Assembly: GCA_903883985.1 (NCBI GenBank)
Contig: CAISDD010000197.1
Coordinates: forward strand, 1 to 10,664
Length of the DNA: 10,664 bases
Direction: 5' to 3'
DNA from: an uncultured Pseudomonadota bacterium
Lineage (GTDB): Bacteria > Pseudomonadota > Gammaproteobacteria > Burkholderiales > Thiobacillaceae
Of the stretch, positions 1 to 5,705 are shown in pieces. The first letter of the stretch is position 1; each line of letters starts with the position of its first letter. The notes beneath the pieces are model-generated. The model was not told the DNA's origin and did no database searches. It was given only the letters and a program-made list of their open reading frames with translations. The translations under genes and the position numbers were made by a program.

Positions 1-28
1 GCTGCTACAAGGCGACGCCGGTAAATGG
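1..28 (+). other. Possible 3' end of an upstream gene
   Basis: The first bases could be the end of a gene entering from the left on the plus strand. Two frames read like real C-termini: one ends LLQGDAGKW with a TAA at 29-31, the other ends YKATPVNGK with a TAA at 33-35. Both stops would lie in the first bases of the 156-bp repeat that begins at 29. With fewer than 12 codons available I cannot tell which frame, if any, is coding. Confidence 0.25.
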
Positions 29-184
29 TAAGTAAAGTCGCGTAACTTGCCTTCATTAAGCTGCCGGCGCAGGCCCTCATCCCCGGCCCTTCCCCCGGTG
101 GGGGAAGGGGGTGGAACCCTCTTCGGGAGAGGGCAGGGTGAGGGAGCCCGGTGGCAAACCAAATCTGTTTCGCGGCCCTACTTA
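29..184 (-). repeat. 156-bp MITE-like repeat, copy 1 (inverted)
   Basis: This copy is the reverse complement of the repeats at 5199-5354 and 10587 onward. Against copy 2 its core differs at only about five positions over some 127 bases (counted by eye). The ends read TAAGT...ACTTA, and the inner ends (TAAGTAAAGTCGCG on one side) form imperfect terminal inverted repeats. Inside are two strong hairpins: a G/C-rich stem built from CCCTTCCCC and GGGGAAGGG, and a CCCTCT/AGAGGG stem. There is no coding capacity. If the outer TA is a duplicated target site, the element would resemble a non-autonomous IS630/Tc1-mariner derivative; that is inference. Confidence 0.8.
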
Positions 185-463
185 GTGGAATCACTATGTC
201 TAAATCGTGATTTCACGACTGCCGCCGTAAGCGAATTCGCTTCACCATACGCTCCGCTGAATCCGGAATGTCGGTGGTCAGGGAGCCCTCACACAACACA
301 CAATGGGCGGATACTCCGGATTCGCTTCCCCATATCTGCATCTCCCCGCCCGAACCTTCGGGCGGCAGCCGCGTCTCGCGGTCTGATGGCAAGGCCACAC
401 CGCGACGCACCCCAGGCACCCCTCACTCCGCTACACTTCTTCCTTCTATCTGGAGGAATTCCC
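185..463. other. Palindrome-rich intergenic region before the FKBP gene
   Basis: No convincing gene lies here. The stretch holds TCGTGA-TT-TCACGA (205-218), a perfect 14-bp palindrome AAGCGAATTCGCTT (229-242), a 9-bp stem with a 2-base centre at 346-365 (CCGCCCGAA/TTCGGGCGG), and a small CCGCG/CGCGG stem at 369-381. GAATCCGGA (259-267) is inverted at 315-323, and a 15-mer at 235-249 recurs directly at 320-334 with one mismatch. The long open frame across it, in phase with the FKBP gene, runs through the repeat element and has non-coding composition. I could not identify a clear sigma-70 promoter. Confidence 0.6.
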
Positions 464-865
464 ATGCACGCACTTCGTATTCTCTGCGCACTCGCCGCGA
501 TCCATGGCGGCTCTGTTCTGGCCGCCACGACGGAAACCCTGCCATCTGGTGTGGTGGTGACGCAGATCCGGCCGGGGCGAGGCGATGCCCCCACGGCGGA
601 CAGCACCGTCCGCGTGAATTATCGCGGCACCTTGCCGAACGGCAGCGAATTCGATAGTTCCTACAAGCGTAACGAGCCAATCAGCTTTCCCCTGCGTGGC
701 GTCATTCCCTGTTGGACCCAGGGCGTGCAGAAAATCAAGGTCGGCGGCAAGGCCAGGCTCAACTGCCCGGCGGCCACCGGCTACGGCGCCCGCGGAGTTC
801 CTGGCGTCATTCCGCCCAACACGGCGCTGACCTTTGAGGTGGAACTCCTGGCTATCGAGCACTGA
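464..865 (+). CDS. Exported FKBP-type peptidyl-prolyl cis-trans isomerase
   Basis: A 133-residue protein made of a signal peptide and one FKBP domain. It should catalyse cis-trans isomerisation of Xaa-Pro bonds and help proteins fold in the periplasm. Residues 1-20 form a signal peptide (basic start, hydrophobic core, SVLA-A cleavage site). The FKBP domain fills about 30-132 and keeps the active-site residues: Y53 (VNYRG), F63 and D64 (FDSS), V80-I81 (GVIP), W84, Y107 (GYG) and F124. Cys83 and Cys101 sit in IPCW and LNCP; similar pairs occur in betaproteobacterial relatives and could form a disulfide. The start at 464 is favoured by GGAGG at 452-456 and by the signal peptide beginning there, although the frame is open much further upstream. 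argH begins 5 bases after the stop, so the two genes are probably co-transcribed and translationally coupled. The family call is secure; a specific client protein cannot be inferred. Confidence 0.93.
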   Translation: MHALRILCALAAIHGGSVLAATTETLPSGVVVTQIRPGRGDAPTADSTVRVNYRGTLPNGSEFDSSYKRNEPISFPLRGVIPCWTQGVQKIKVGGKARLNCPAATGYGARGVPGVIPPNTALTFEVELLAIEH

Positions 866-870
866 CCACC

Positions 871-2259
871 ATGACGACCGCCCCTCCCGCCCAGGCCTGG
901 TCCGGCCGTTTTTCCGAGCCGGTGTCCGAGCGCGTCAAGCGTTACACGGCGTCGATTCCCTTCGACTGGCGCCTGGCCCCCTTCGACATCCAGGGCTCAC
1001 TCGCGCATGCTGCCATGTTGCAGGAGATCGGCGTACTGTCGGGAGAGGATCTGGCCGACATCCGCCGTGGCTTGGGTGAGATCCTGCTGGACTTCGAGGA
1101 AGGTCGCTTCACCTGGAATCTTGATGACGAAGACATCCACTTCAACATCGAACGTGCCTTGACGCGCAAGGTGGGCGATGCGGGCAAGCGCCTGCATACC
1201 GGACGCTCACGCAACGACCAGGTGGCCACGGACGTACGTCTGTGGCTGCGCGACGCGATCGACCGCATCCTGGCCCTGCTGCGCGCTGCCCAGGTGGCCT
1301 TGCTCGACCTGGCGGAACAGCACACGGATACGGTGATGCCCGGCTTCACCCATCTCCAGGCGGCGCAGCCGGTCACCTTTGGTCACCATATGATGGCCTG
1401 GTTCGAGATGTTGGGGCGCGACCATGAGCGTCTGGTCGACTGCCGCCGTCGCGTCAACCGCTTACCACTGGGCGCTGCTGCTCTGGCCGGCACCAGTTAT
1501 CCCATAGACCGCGAGTTCGTGGCGCAAGCCCTCGGTTTCGATGCTCTTTGCGAGAACTCCCTGGATGCGGTCTCGGACCGCGACTTCGCCATCGAATTTC
1601 TCGCCGCAGGCGCCTTGATCATGACCCATTTGTCACGCATGTCGGAGGAGATGGTGATCTGGATGACGCCGCGCTTCGGTTTCATCGACCTGCCGGATCG
1701 CTTCTGCACGGGTTCCTCGATCATGCCGCAGAAAAAGAACCCGGACGTCCCGGAGTTGATGCGCGGCAAGACCGGCCGCATGAACGGCCATCTGATCGCG
1801 CTGCTGACCCTGATGAAGGGACAACCTCTGGCCTACAACAAGGACAACCAGGAAGACAAGGAACCCCTGTTCGACGCCGTGGACACGCTGATCGACTCGC
1901 TGGCGATCTACGCCGAAATGGTGCCGGGCATCCAGGTACGGGCCGATCGCATGCGTATGGCAGCCGTGGAGGGCTATGCCACCGCCACCGACTTGGCCGA
2001 TTACCTGGTAAAGCAGGGTTTGCCCTTTCGCGAGGCCCACGAAGCCGTGGCGCGCGCGGTGCGGGCTGCGGTCGAAAAGGGCTGCGACCTGGCCGATCTG
2101 CCTCTTTCCGAGTTGCAGGCGTTCTCACCGCTGGTGGGCGCGGACGTGTACCACGTGCTCACGCTGGAGGGCTCGCTGGCTCAGCGCTGCCATCTTGGCG
2201 GCACAGCCCCGGTGGCGGTGCGCGCTGCGGTGGACCGGGCGCGCGCGCGCCTGAAGTGA
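871..2259 (+). CDS. argH: Argininosuccinate lyase
   Basis: A 462-residue cytosolic enzyme of the fumarase/aspartase superfamily, which acts as a homotetramer. It splits argininosuccinate into arginine and fumarate, the last step of arginine synthesis. The length is normal for the family. Visible motifs are HTGRSRNDQ (109-117), GFTHLQ (158-163, with the general-acid/base region His161), the superfamily signature GSSIMPQKKNPD (281-292, on the catalytic-serine loop) and AYNKDNQEDKE (321-331). No Shine-Dalgarno sequence is visible in the 5-base gap after the FKBP stop, so initiation probably depends on ribosomes finishing the upstream gene. It converges on the minus-strand cyaY operon, with 32 bases of hairpin-forming DNA between the stops. 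No frameshift or missing motif is seen. Confidence 0.98.
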   Translation: MTTAPPAQAWSGRFSEPVSERVKRYTASIPFDWRLAPFDIQGSLAHAAMLQEIGVLSGEDLADIRRGLGEILLDFEEGRFTWNLDDEDIHFNIERALTRKVGDAGKRLHTGRSRNDQVATDVRLWLRDAIDRILALLRAAQVALLDLAEQHTDTVMPGFTHLQAAQPVTFGHHMMAWFEMLGRDHERLVDCRRRVNRLPLGAAALAGTSYPIDREFVAQALGFDALCENSLDAVSDRDFAIEFLAAGALIMTHLSRMSEEMVIWMTPRFGFIDLPDRFCTGSSIMPQKKNPDVPELMRGKTGRMNGHLIALLTLMKGQPLAYNKDNQEDKEPLFDAVDTLIDSLAIYAEMVPGIQVRADRMRMAAVEGYATATDLADYLVKQGLPFREAHEAVARAVRAAVEKGCDLADLPLSELQAFSPLVGADVYHVLTLEGSLAQRCHLGGTAPVAVRAAVDRARARLK

Positions 2260-2260
2260 C

Positions 2261-2291
2261 GGCGGTTCCGGCGGAACTGCCGCGTTCCGCC
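2261..2291. terminator. Interleaved hairpins between convergent genes
   Basis: The short gap between the argH stop and the minus-strand operon's stop holds two mutually exclusive stems. One is GGCGGTTCC-GGC-GGAACTGCC (2261-2281, nine pairs including one G-U). The other is GGCGGAAC-TGCCGC-GTTCCGCC (2270-2291, eight pairs). They share the middle arm. Neither is followed by a T tract on either strand, so this is at best a weak or factor-assisted bidirectional terminator. Confidence 0.4.
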
Positions 2292-2780
2292 CTACGCCGC
2301 CAGGATGTTGTCGCCTTTGTCTCCGTAGACCTGCGCCAGCAGCTTGCGCAGTGCGTCGTGGCGGTCGTGCAGGTCGCGCGCCAACTGGCTGGCGATGACA
2401 TGCTGGAAGCGGCAGCCGATGTCGGAATCCGGCTGGTACAGCAGCATATAGGCGGAAAACGGCAGGCTGGCCACTTTTACCCGGCCGATCGCATGACAGC
2501 TAGTCAGCGCCGGTTTACCCTGGGATAGCGAAGGCAGGCCGAATAGCTCGCCAGGTTGCAGCACCTTTAGCGTGTAGTAACGGCCGCCGTCACCGTAGTG
2601 ACTGGCCTTCACCTCGCCGTCCAGTAGCAGGAACAAATCCTTGCTGAGGCGACCCTGGTAGATGAACACATGTCCGTCCGGGTAGTCGTCGACGCGCATG
2701 GCGGCGGCGATATGATCCACATCGGTTTCCGACAGGTACTGAAAACTCGGCAAGTTGCGCAGAAAATTCCTCAGTAGCAT
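2292..2780 (-). CDS. Cyclic-nucleotide-binding-fold protein, small, no HTH
   Basis: A 162-residue protein that is almost entirely one CRP/FNR-type cNMP-binding beta-roll (about residues 10-115) plus a C-terminal helix (about 120-150). No helix-turn-helix follows, so it is not an ordinary CRP-family transcription factor. The phosphate-binding cassette region keeps GEL (77-79), but when aligned back from the cassette-end Ala97, Ala91 occupies the place of the phosphate-contacting arginine (Arg82 of E. coli CRP). Canonical cAMP binding is therefore doubtful. It is the third gene of the cyaY operon: its ATG overlaps the preceding TGA as TGATG, with GGGAG at 2788-2792. Its neighbour is a related cNMP-fold protein, and the two may act together. 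The fold is secure; I do not recognise a specific function. Confidence 0.85.
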   Translation of the reverse strand: MLLRNFLRNLPSFQYLSETDVDHIAAAMRVDDYPDGHVFIYQGRLSKDLFLLLDGEVKASHYGDGGRYYTLKVLQPGELFGLPSLSQGKPALTSCHAIGRVKVASLPFSAYMLLYQPDSDIGCRFQHVIASQLARDLHDRHDALRKLLAQVYGDKGDNILAA

Positions 2781-3349
2781 CAGTGCACTCCCAGCAGTAT
2801 CTTGAGAAAATCGATCACGCCGTGCGGTTGCTGTGCCAGTTCAGTCCAGGGGACGGAGAGGTCTCCCAGCAACAGGATTTCGCCTTGCGGGTCGATGACC
2901 GGATTGCTCGCGGTCACCGCCAGGCGCCGCATCAGCATCTGGATGAAGCCATGCGTCAGCCGGCATACCGCGACCGAGTCCGCGATCAGCAGCGCATCAA
3001 AGTCCATGTAGGAAAGCCGCGCGAGTTCGGCTTCGCCACTGGCGGTCACCGTGCTGGAAGCAACTGGCACACCGCTGAAATAGCCCAGTTCACCCACCCA
3101 GTTTCCCGGGCCGATCTCGCCCAACAGGACGGTATGCTGACCAAATTCCACGGACAGGCGCAGGTTGCCGGATAGCACCAGGTAGAAAGCGTCGACAGGA
3201 CCGCGGTCGTGCAGCAGCGTCTCACCGTCTTGCAGGGTAATCATCTGGAGTCGCTCCAGCAGAGGCTTCACGTGTTCTGCCCCGAGTTGCTTTTCCAGTT
3301 CGGGCAATCGCTTGAACAGGGATATCTCGTCCATGCGCGGTTCAGTCAT
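2780..3349 (-). CDS. Cyclic-nucleotide-binding-fold protein with C-terminal extension
   Basis: A 189-residue protein with a CRP-type cNMP-binding domain at about residues 10-125 (DAFYLVLSGNLRLSV strand region at 53-67, cassette GELGYFSG at 86-93). Aligned with the CRP cassette it keeps the glutamate (Glu87), but Ala97 replaces the phosphate-binding arginine, as in the next gene. The tail of about 60 residues is a helix (about 124-146) and a short hydrophobic segment; I cannot match it to a DNA-binding helix-turn-helix. The start at 3349 is preferred because GGAG (3356-3359) lies 6 bases upstream; a TTG start at 3370 would overlap cyaY and has no such site. The gap after the cyaY stop is 14 bases, and the next gene overlaps by one base. 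The fold is clear; the role (sensor, scaffold or partner of the sister protein) is unknown. Confidence 0.87.
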   Translation of the reverse strand: MTEPRMDEISLFKRLPELEKQLGAEHVKPLLERLQMITLQDGETLLHDRGPVDAFYLVLSGNLRLSVEFGQHTVLLGEIGPGNWVGELGYFSGVPVASSTVTASGEAELARLSYMDFDALLIADSVAVCRLTHGFIQMLMRRLAVTASNPVIDPQGEILLLGDLSVPWTELAQQPHGVIDFLKILLGVH

Positions 3350-3363
3350 CTTGTTCTCCGTTG

Positions 3364-3675
3364 TCAGCAAAGTTCGACGGTCTTACCCGACTGCGCGCTG
3401 GCGAGACGGGAAAGGGCTACGAACAACTCCTCGCCGCCGCGGCTGTCGCGCCAGGAAACGCCATCCCAGAGGTAATGGTAGCCGCCGCTTTTCGCCGCCA
3501 CCCAGATTTCCCGTGCTGCGGCCTGTTTGTTCACCACGATCACCGAGCCGTCGTCGAACTCGATCTCCATGACGCCGCCGCCGGCACGTTCGAAATCAAC
3601 CAGGGCCACGTCCAGCGCGGTCTCAAGGCGGTTCAGGGTGACATCTGCCAGATGGGTGTACTCGCTCTCGGTCAT
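3364..3675 (-). CDS. cyaY: Iron-sulfur assembly regulator, bacterial frataxin
   Basis: A 103-residue frataxin homologue. CyaY binds iron on an acidic first helix and modulates the IscS cysteine desulfurase/IscU scaffold during Fe-S cluster assembly in the cytosol. The sequence follows the family from end to end: N-terminal helix MTESEYTHLADVTLNRLE, beta-sheet segment MEIEFDDGSVIVVNKQ (36-51), the conserved IWVAAKSGGYHY core (57-68, including Trp58), then W75 and the C-terminal helix. The acidic ridge looks somewhat thinner than in E. coli. GGAG at 3682-3685, 6 bases upstream, supports the start. The gene is divergent from lptM-lysA, a common arrangement. The 136-bp shared intergenic region includes TAAAAT (minus strand, 3703-3708), a possible -10 box for cyaY, without a convincing -35. 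Confidence 0.96.
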   Translation of the reverse strand: MTESEYTHLADVTLNRLETALDVALVDFERAGGGVMEIEFDDGSVIVVNKQAAAREIWVAAKSGGYHYLWDGVSWRDSRGGEELFVALSRLASAQSGKTVELC

Positions 3676-3811
3676 GTGCCGCTCCGTGCTAGACTTTTCG
3701 CCATTTTACGGGCACGGCCCAGCGACGGCGTAAACATATGCGTCCCGCGTCCGGCCTCACTCACTCACCTGCTTCGAGCCTCGCTTCGCGACGTTCACAT
3801 CAAAGGCATCC

Positions 3812-3922
3812 ATGCGTTTACTCGCCATCCTCTACGCGCTGTTTTTCCTCGCCGGCTGTGGCAACAAGGGGGTTTTATACCTTCCCGATACGCCCACGCA
3901 AACCACGCAAACCACGAAATGA
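3812..3922 (+). CDS. lptM: Small outer-membrane lipoprotein LptM (YifL/LppL type)
   Basis: A 36-residue lipoprotein precursor. The signal peptide MRLLAILYALFFLAG ends in the lipobox LAGC, so Cys16 would be lipidated. It is followed by GNKGVLYLPD, close to the CG.KGPLY.P signature of LptM. In E. coli this protein stabilises the LptD-LptE LPS translocon and promotes native disulfide formation in LptD. The tail TQTTQTTK comes from two exact tandem copies of the 9-mer ACGCAAACC (3896-3913) plus a partial third. A modest AAAGG lies upstream of the ATG. The stop overlaps the lysA start as ATGA. The gene is easily missed because of its size, but the lipobox, motif and cyaY/lysA context make it convincing. 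Confidence 0.9.
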   Translation: MRLLAILYALFFLAGCGNKGVLYLPDTPTQTTQTTK

Positions 3923-5178
3923 ATATGCTCAGCCGTCGCGGTGATGTCCTCCATGTCGAGGAGGTCTCCCTGGAAGTCATAGCCGGTGAATTCGCCACGC
4001 CCTGTTACGTCTATTCCCGTGCAGCGCTGGAAGCCGCTTTTCATGCCTACGACCGGGCGCTGGCTGCGCATCCCCACCTGATTTGTTATGCAGTGAAGGC
4101 CAATGCCAGCCTCGCCATCCTCAACCTGTTCGCGCGCCTGGGCGCCGGGTTCGACATCGTTTCCGGCGGCGAGCTGGCACGGGTACTAGCGGCCGGCGGC
4201 GACCCCGGCCGCGTCGTGTTCTCCGGGGTGGGCAAGCGCGTCGAGGAAATGCGCGCGGCTCTGGACGCCGGTATCCTTTGTTTCAACGTGGAGTCGGAAA
4301 GCGAGTTGGCGCGCCTGAATCGAGTGGCTGGCGAACTCGGCGTCAAGGCGCCGATCAGCCTGCGCGTAAACCCGGACGTGGATGCCAAGACCCATCCCTA
4401 CATTTCCACCGGCCTCAAGGGCAGCAAGTTCGGCATCGCCCACGACCACGCATGGCGCGTCTACCAGGAGGCTGCCGCGCTGCCGCATCTGCGGGTGATC
4501 GGCATCGACTGCCATATCGGTTCGCAAATGACCGATATTTCCCCCTTTGCCGCTGCGCTGGATCGCGTGCTGGAACTGGTGGAGGCGCTGGCGGCGACGG
4601 GTATCTGCCTGAAACACATCGACATCGGCGGCGGCGTCGGCATTCGTTATCGCGACGAGACACCGCCCGCGCTAGAGGACTACGCGGACATCCTGATCCA
4701 GCGCCTGGTGGGCAGGAAGGAAACCCTGATCGTGGAACCGGGCCGCTCCCTGGTGGGCAATGCCGGCTGGCTGCTCACACGGGTGGAATACCTCAAGCAC
4801 GGCGAGATTAAGGATTTCGCCATCGTTGATGCCGCCATGAACGATCTGATGCGCCCCGCGCTCTACGACGCCTGGCACGACATCCTGCCGGTGCATCCGC
4901 GCGAACAGGTGACGCGCAACTATGCCATCGTCGGCCCGATCTGCGAAAGCGGCGACTTCCTAGGCCACGACCGTGAACTGGCGCTGGAGGAAGGCGATCT
5001 CCTGGCGATCTGTTCGGCCGGCGCCTACGGCATGAGTATGAGTTCCAACTACAACACTCGGGCGCGCGCCGCCGAGGTGTTGGTGGATGGCCGCATCAGC
5101 CACCTTGTGCGGGATCGCGAGCCGCTGCCGGCGCTGTTTCAGCACGAGCGTGTGCTGGACGGGCCAGGCAGCAAGTAA
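3919..5178 (+). CDS. lysA: Diaminopimelate decarboxylase
   Basis: A 419-residue PLP enzyme of the alanine-racemase fold (type III). It decarboxylates meso-diaminopimelate to L-lysine, the last step of lysine synthesis. Key features are YAVKAN with the PLP lysine at 60, RVNPDVDAKTHPYISTGLKGSKFG (beginning at 149), CHIGSQ (His199), the glycine loop DIGGGVG (235-241), EPGRSLVG (273-280), CESGD (342-346, with the active-site cysteine and glutamate from the partner subunit) and Tyr378 near the C-terminus. Length is typical. The start at 3919 overlaps the lptM stop (ATGA) and no separate Shine-Dalgarno is visible, so translation is probably coupled to lptM. The frame is open back to 3361, but that part is antisense to cyaY and not coding. 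dapF, often next to lysA, does not follow; the 156-bp repeat starts 20 bases after the stop. Confidence 0.98.
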   Translation: MNMLSRRGDVLHVEEVSLEVIAGEFATPCYVYSRAALEAAFHAYDRALAAHPHLICYAVKANASLAILNLFARLGAGFDIVSGGELARVLAAGGDPGRVVFSGVGKRVEEMRAALDAGILCFNVESESELARLNRVAGELGVKAPISLRVNPDVDAKTHPYISTGLKGSKFGIAHDHAWRVYQEAAALPHLRVIGIDCHIGSQMTDISPFAAALDRVLELVEALAATGICLKHIDIGGGVGIRYRDETPPALEDYADILIQRLVGRKETLIVEPGRSLVGNAGWLLTRVEYLKHGEIKDFAIVDAAMNDLMRPALYDAWHDILPVHPREQVTRNYAIVGPICESGDFLGHDRELALEEGDLLAICSAGAYGMSMSSNYNTRARAAEVLVDGRISHLVRDREPLPALFQHERVLDGPGSK

Positions 5179-5198
5179 ATCCGCGGGAGTTTCCGGTT

Positions 5199-5354
5199 TA
5201 AGTGATGCTGTCGAAACCAATTTGGCTTACCACCGGCCTCCCCCACCCTGCCCTCTCCCGAAGAGGGTTCCACCCCCTTCCCCCTCCGGGGGAAGGGCCG
5301 GGGATGAGGGCCTGCGCCGGCAGCTTAATGAAGGCAGTTACGCGACATTACTTA
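5199..5354 (+). repeat. 156-bp MITE-like repeat, copy 2
   Basis: The complete reference copy, exactly the same length as copy 1 when bounded by TAAGT (5199-5203) and ACTTA (5350-5354). The right end read inward is TAAGTAATGTCGCG and the left end is TAAGTGATGCTGTCG, an imperfect inverted repeat. Internally it holds CCCTCT/AGAGGG and CCCTTCCCC/GGGGAAGGG stems and a pairing of CCCACCCTGCCC with GGGCCGGGGATGAGGG. It lies 20 bases behind the lysA stop, so its hairpins could end transcription or protect the 3' end of the lysA message. No target duplication longer than a possible TA is evident. Confidence 0.85.
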
Positions 5355-5653
5355 GTACATTGATGTTGCACACCGGCAGGGAACAAGCCATTGCTTACAG
5401 GCATTCATGCGAGCGCCGGATCACGGTCAAGCCCGGAATGACGGGAGCGGTACGGCCCTGCCTGATGGCTTGGTACGTTCGTCCGTGCGTTCAGTCACAT
5501 CAATAGTTGGCGCGGTGTGTTCCAATTCGTCTCGTCCTGACGAAAGACCGACAGGGCTGTCGAGCCGATGTCGAAATCGTTCAGGCAGTAGCCGGGAACA
5601 ATTCGGAACCCTGTGTATAGGTGGGGTTCGCGACTGCCCCCTGAAATTTTTTG
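5355..5653. other. Intergenic region with REP-like and nested inverted repeats
   Basis: No gene is supported here; the frames crossing it have non-coding composition. About 5401-5441 contains the AAGCCCGGAATGACGG type of sequence that is common in proteobacterial REP-like intergenic repeats. Further right are TTCGTC/GACGAA (5526-5531 with 5539-5544), CGACAG-GG-CTGTCG (5549-5562), and a nested structure in which GGCAGT (5584-5589) pairs with ACTGCC (5633-5638) around GAACCC (5606-5611) and GGGTTC (5624-5629). These lie about 15-130 bases upstream of the sigma-54 promoter candidate, so some could be activator sites; that is inference. Confidence 0.45.
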
Positions 5654-5670
5654 TTGGCATGGTTCGTGCT
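5654..5670 (+). promoter_or_regulatory. Candidate sigma-54 (RpoN) -24/-12 promoter
   Basis: TTGGCATGGTTCGTGCT matches the consensus YTGGCACGRNNNTTGCW at all but two of the constrained positions. The invariant GG (5656-5657) and GC (5668-5669) are separated by exactly 10 bases, as RpoN promoters require. Transcription would begin near 5681, leaving a leader of about 25 bases with AAGGAA (5695-5700) before the ATG at 5706. An alternative sigma-70 reading (TTGGCA with TATAGC, 15-base spacer) is poorer. Activator sites would be expected 80-150 bases upstream, where inverted repeats occur. Confidence 0.6.
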
Positions 5671-5705
5671 TATTTATAGCCAATCTTTGCCGAGAAGGAA
5701 ACACC

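Noticed and set aside
47..463. N-terminal extension of the FKBP protein by 139 residues in the same open frame
   Set aside because: It runs through the 156-bp repeat and palindromic DNA, has non-coding composition, and would bury the signal peptide and the GGAGG site at 452-456.
1548..2528. 326-codon plus-strand frame overlapping argH
   Set aside because: It lies in another frame of argH and continues over the opposite-strand cNMP gene; the product has no domain pattern.
3361..3918. Extension of lysA upstream to 3361
   Set aside because: This part is antisense to cyaY and overlaps lptM; the family length fits the start at 3919.
4083..4811. 242-codon plus-strand frame inside lysA
   Set aside because: It is an out-of-frame shadow of a secure gene, rich in Arg and Pro as expected for high-GC alternate frames.
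5401..5441. Possible CRISPR or tRNA-like structure around the REP-like sequence
   Set aside because: There is a single unit with no regular spacers and no cloverleaf; it fits a REP-type intergenic repeat better.
5407..5679. 90-codon frame between lysA and the small sigma-54-linked gene
   Set aside because: Its start translates a REP-like repeat and its end covers the promoter; no ribosome-binding site or protein pattern is seen.
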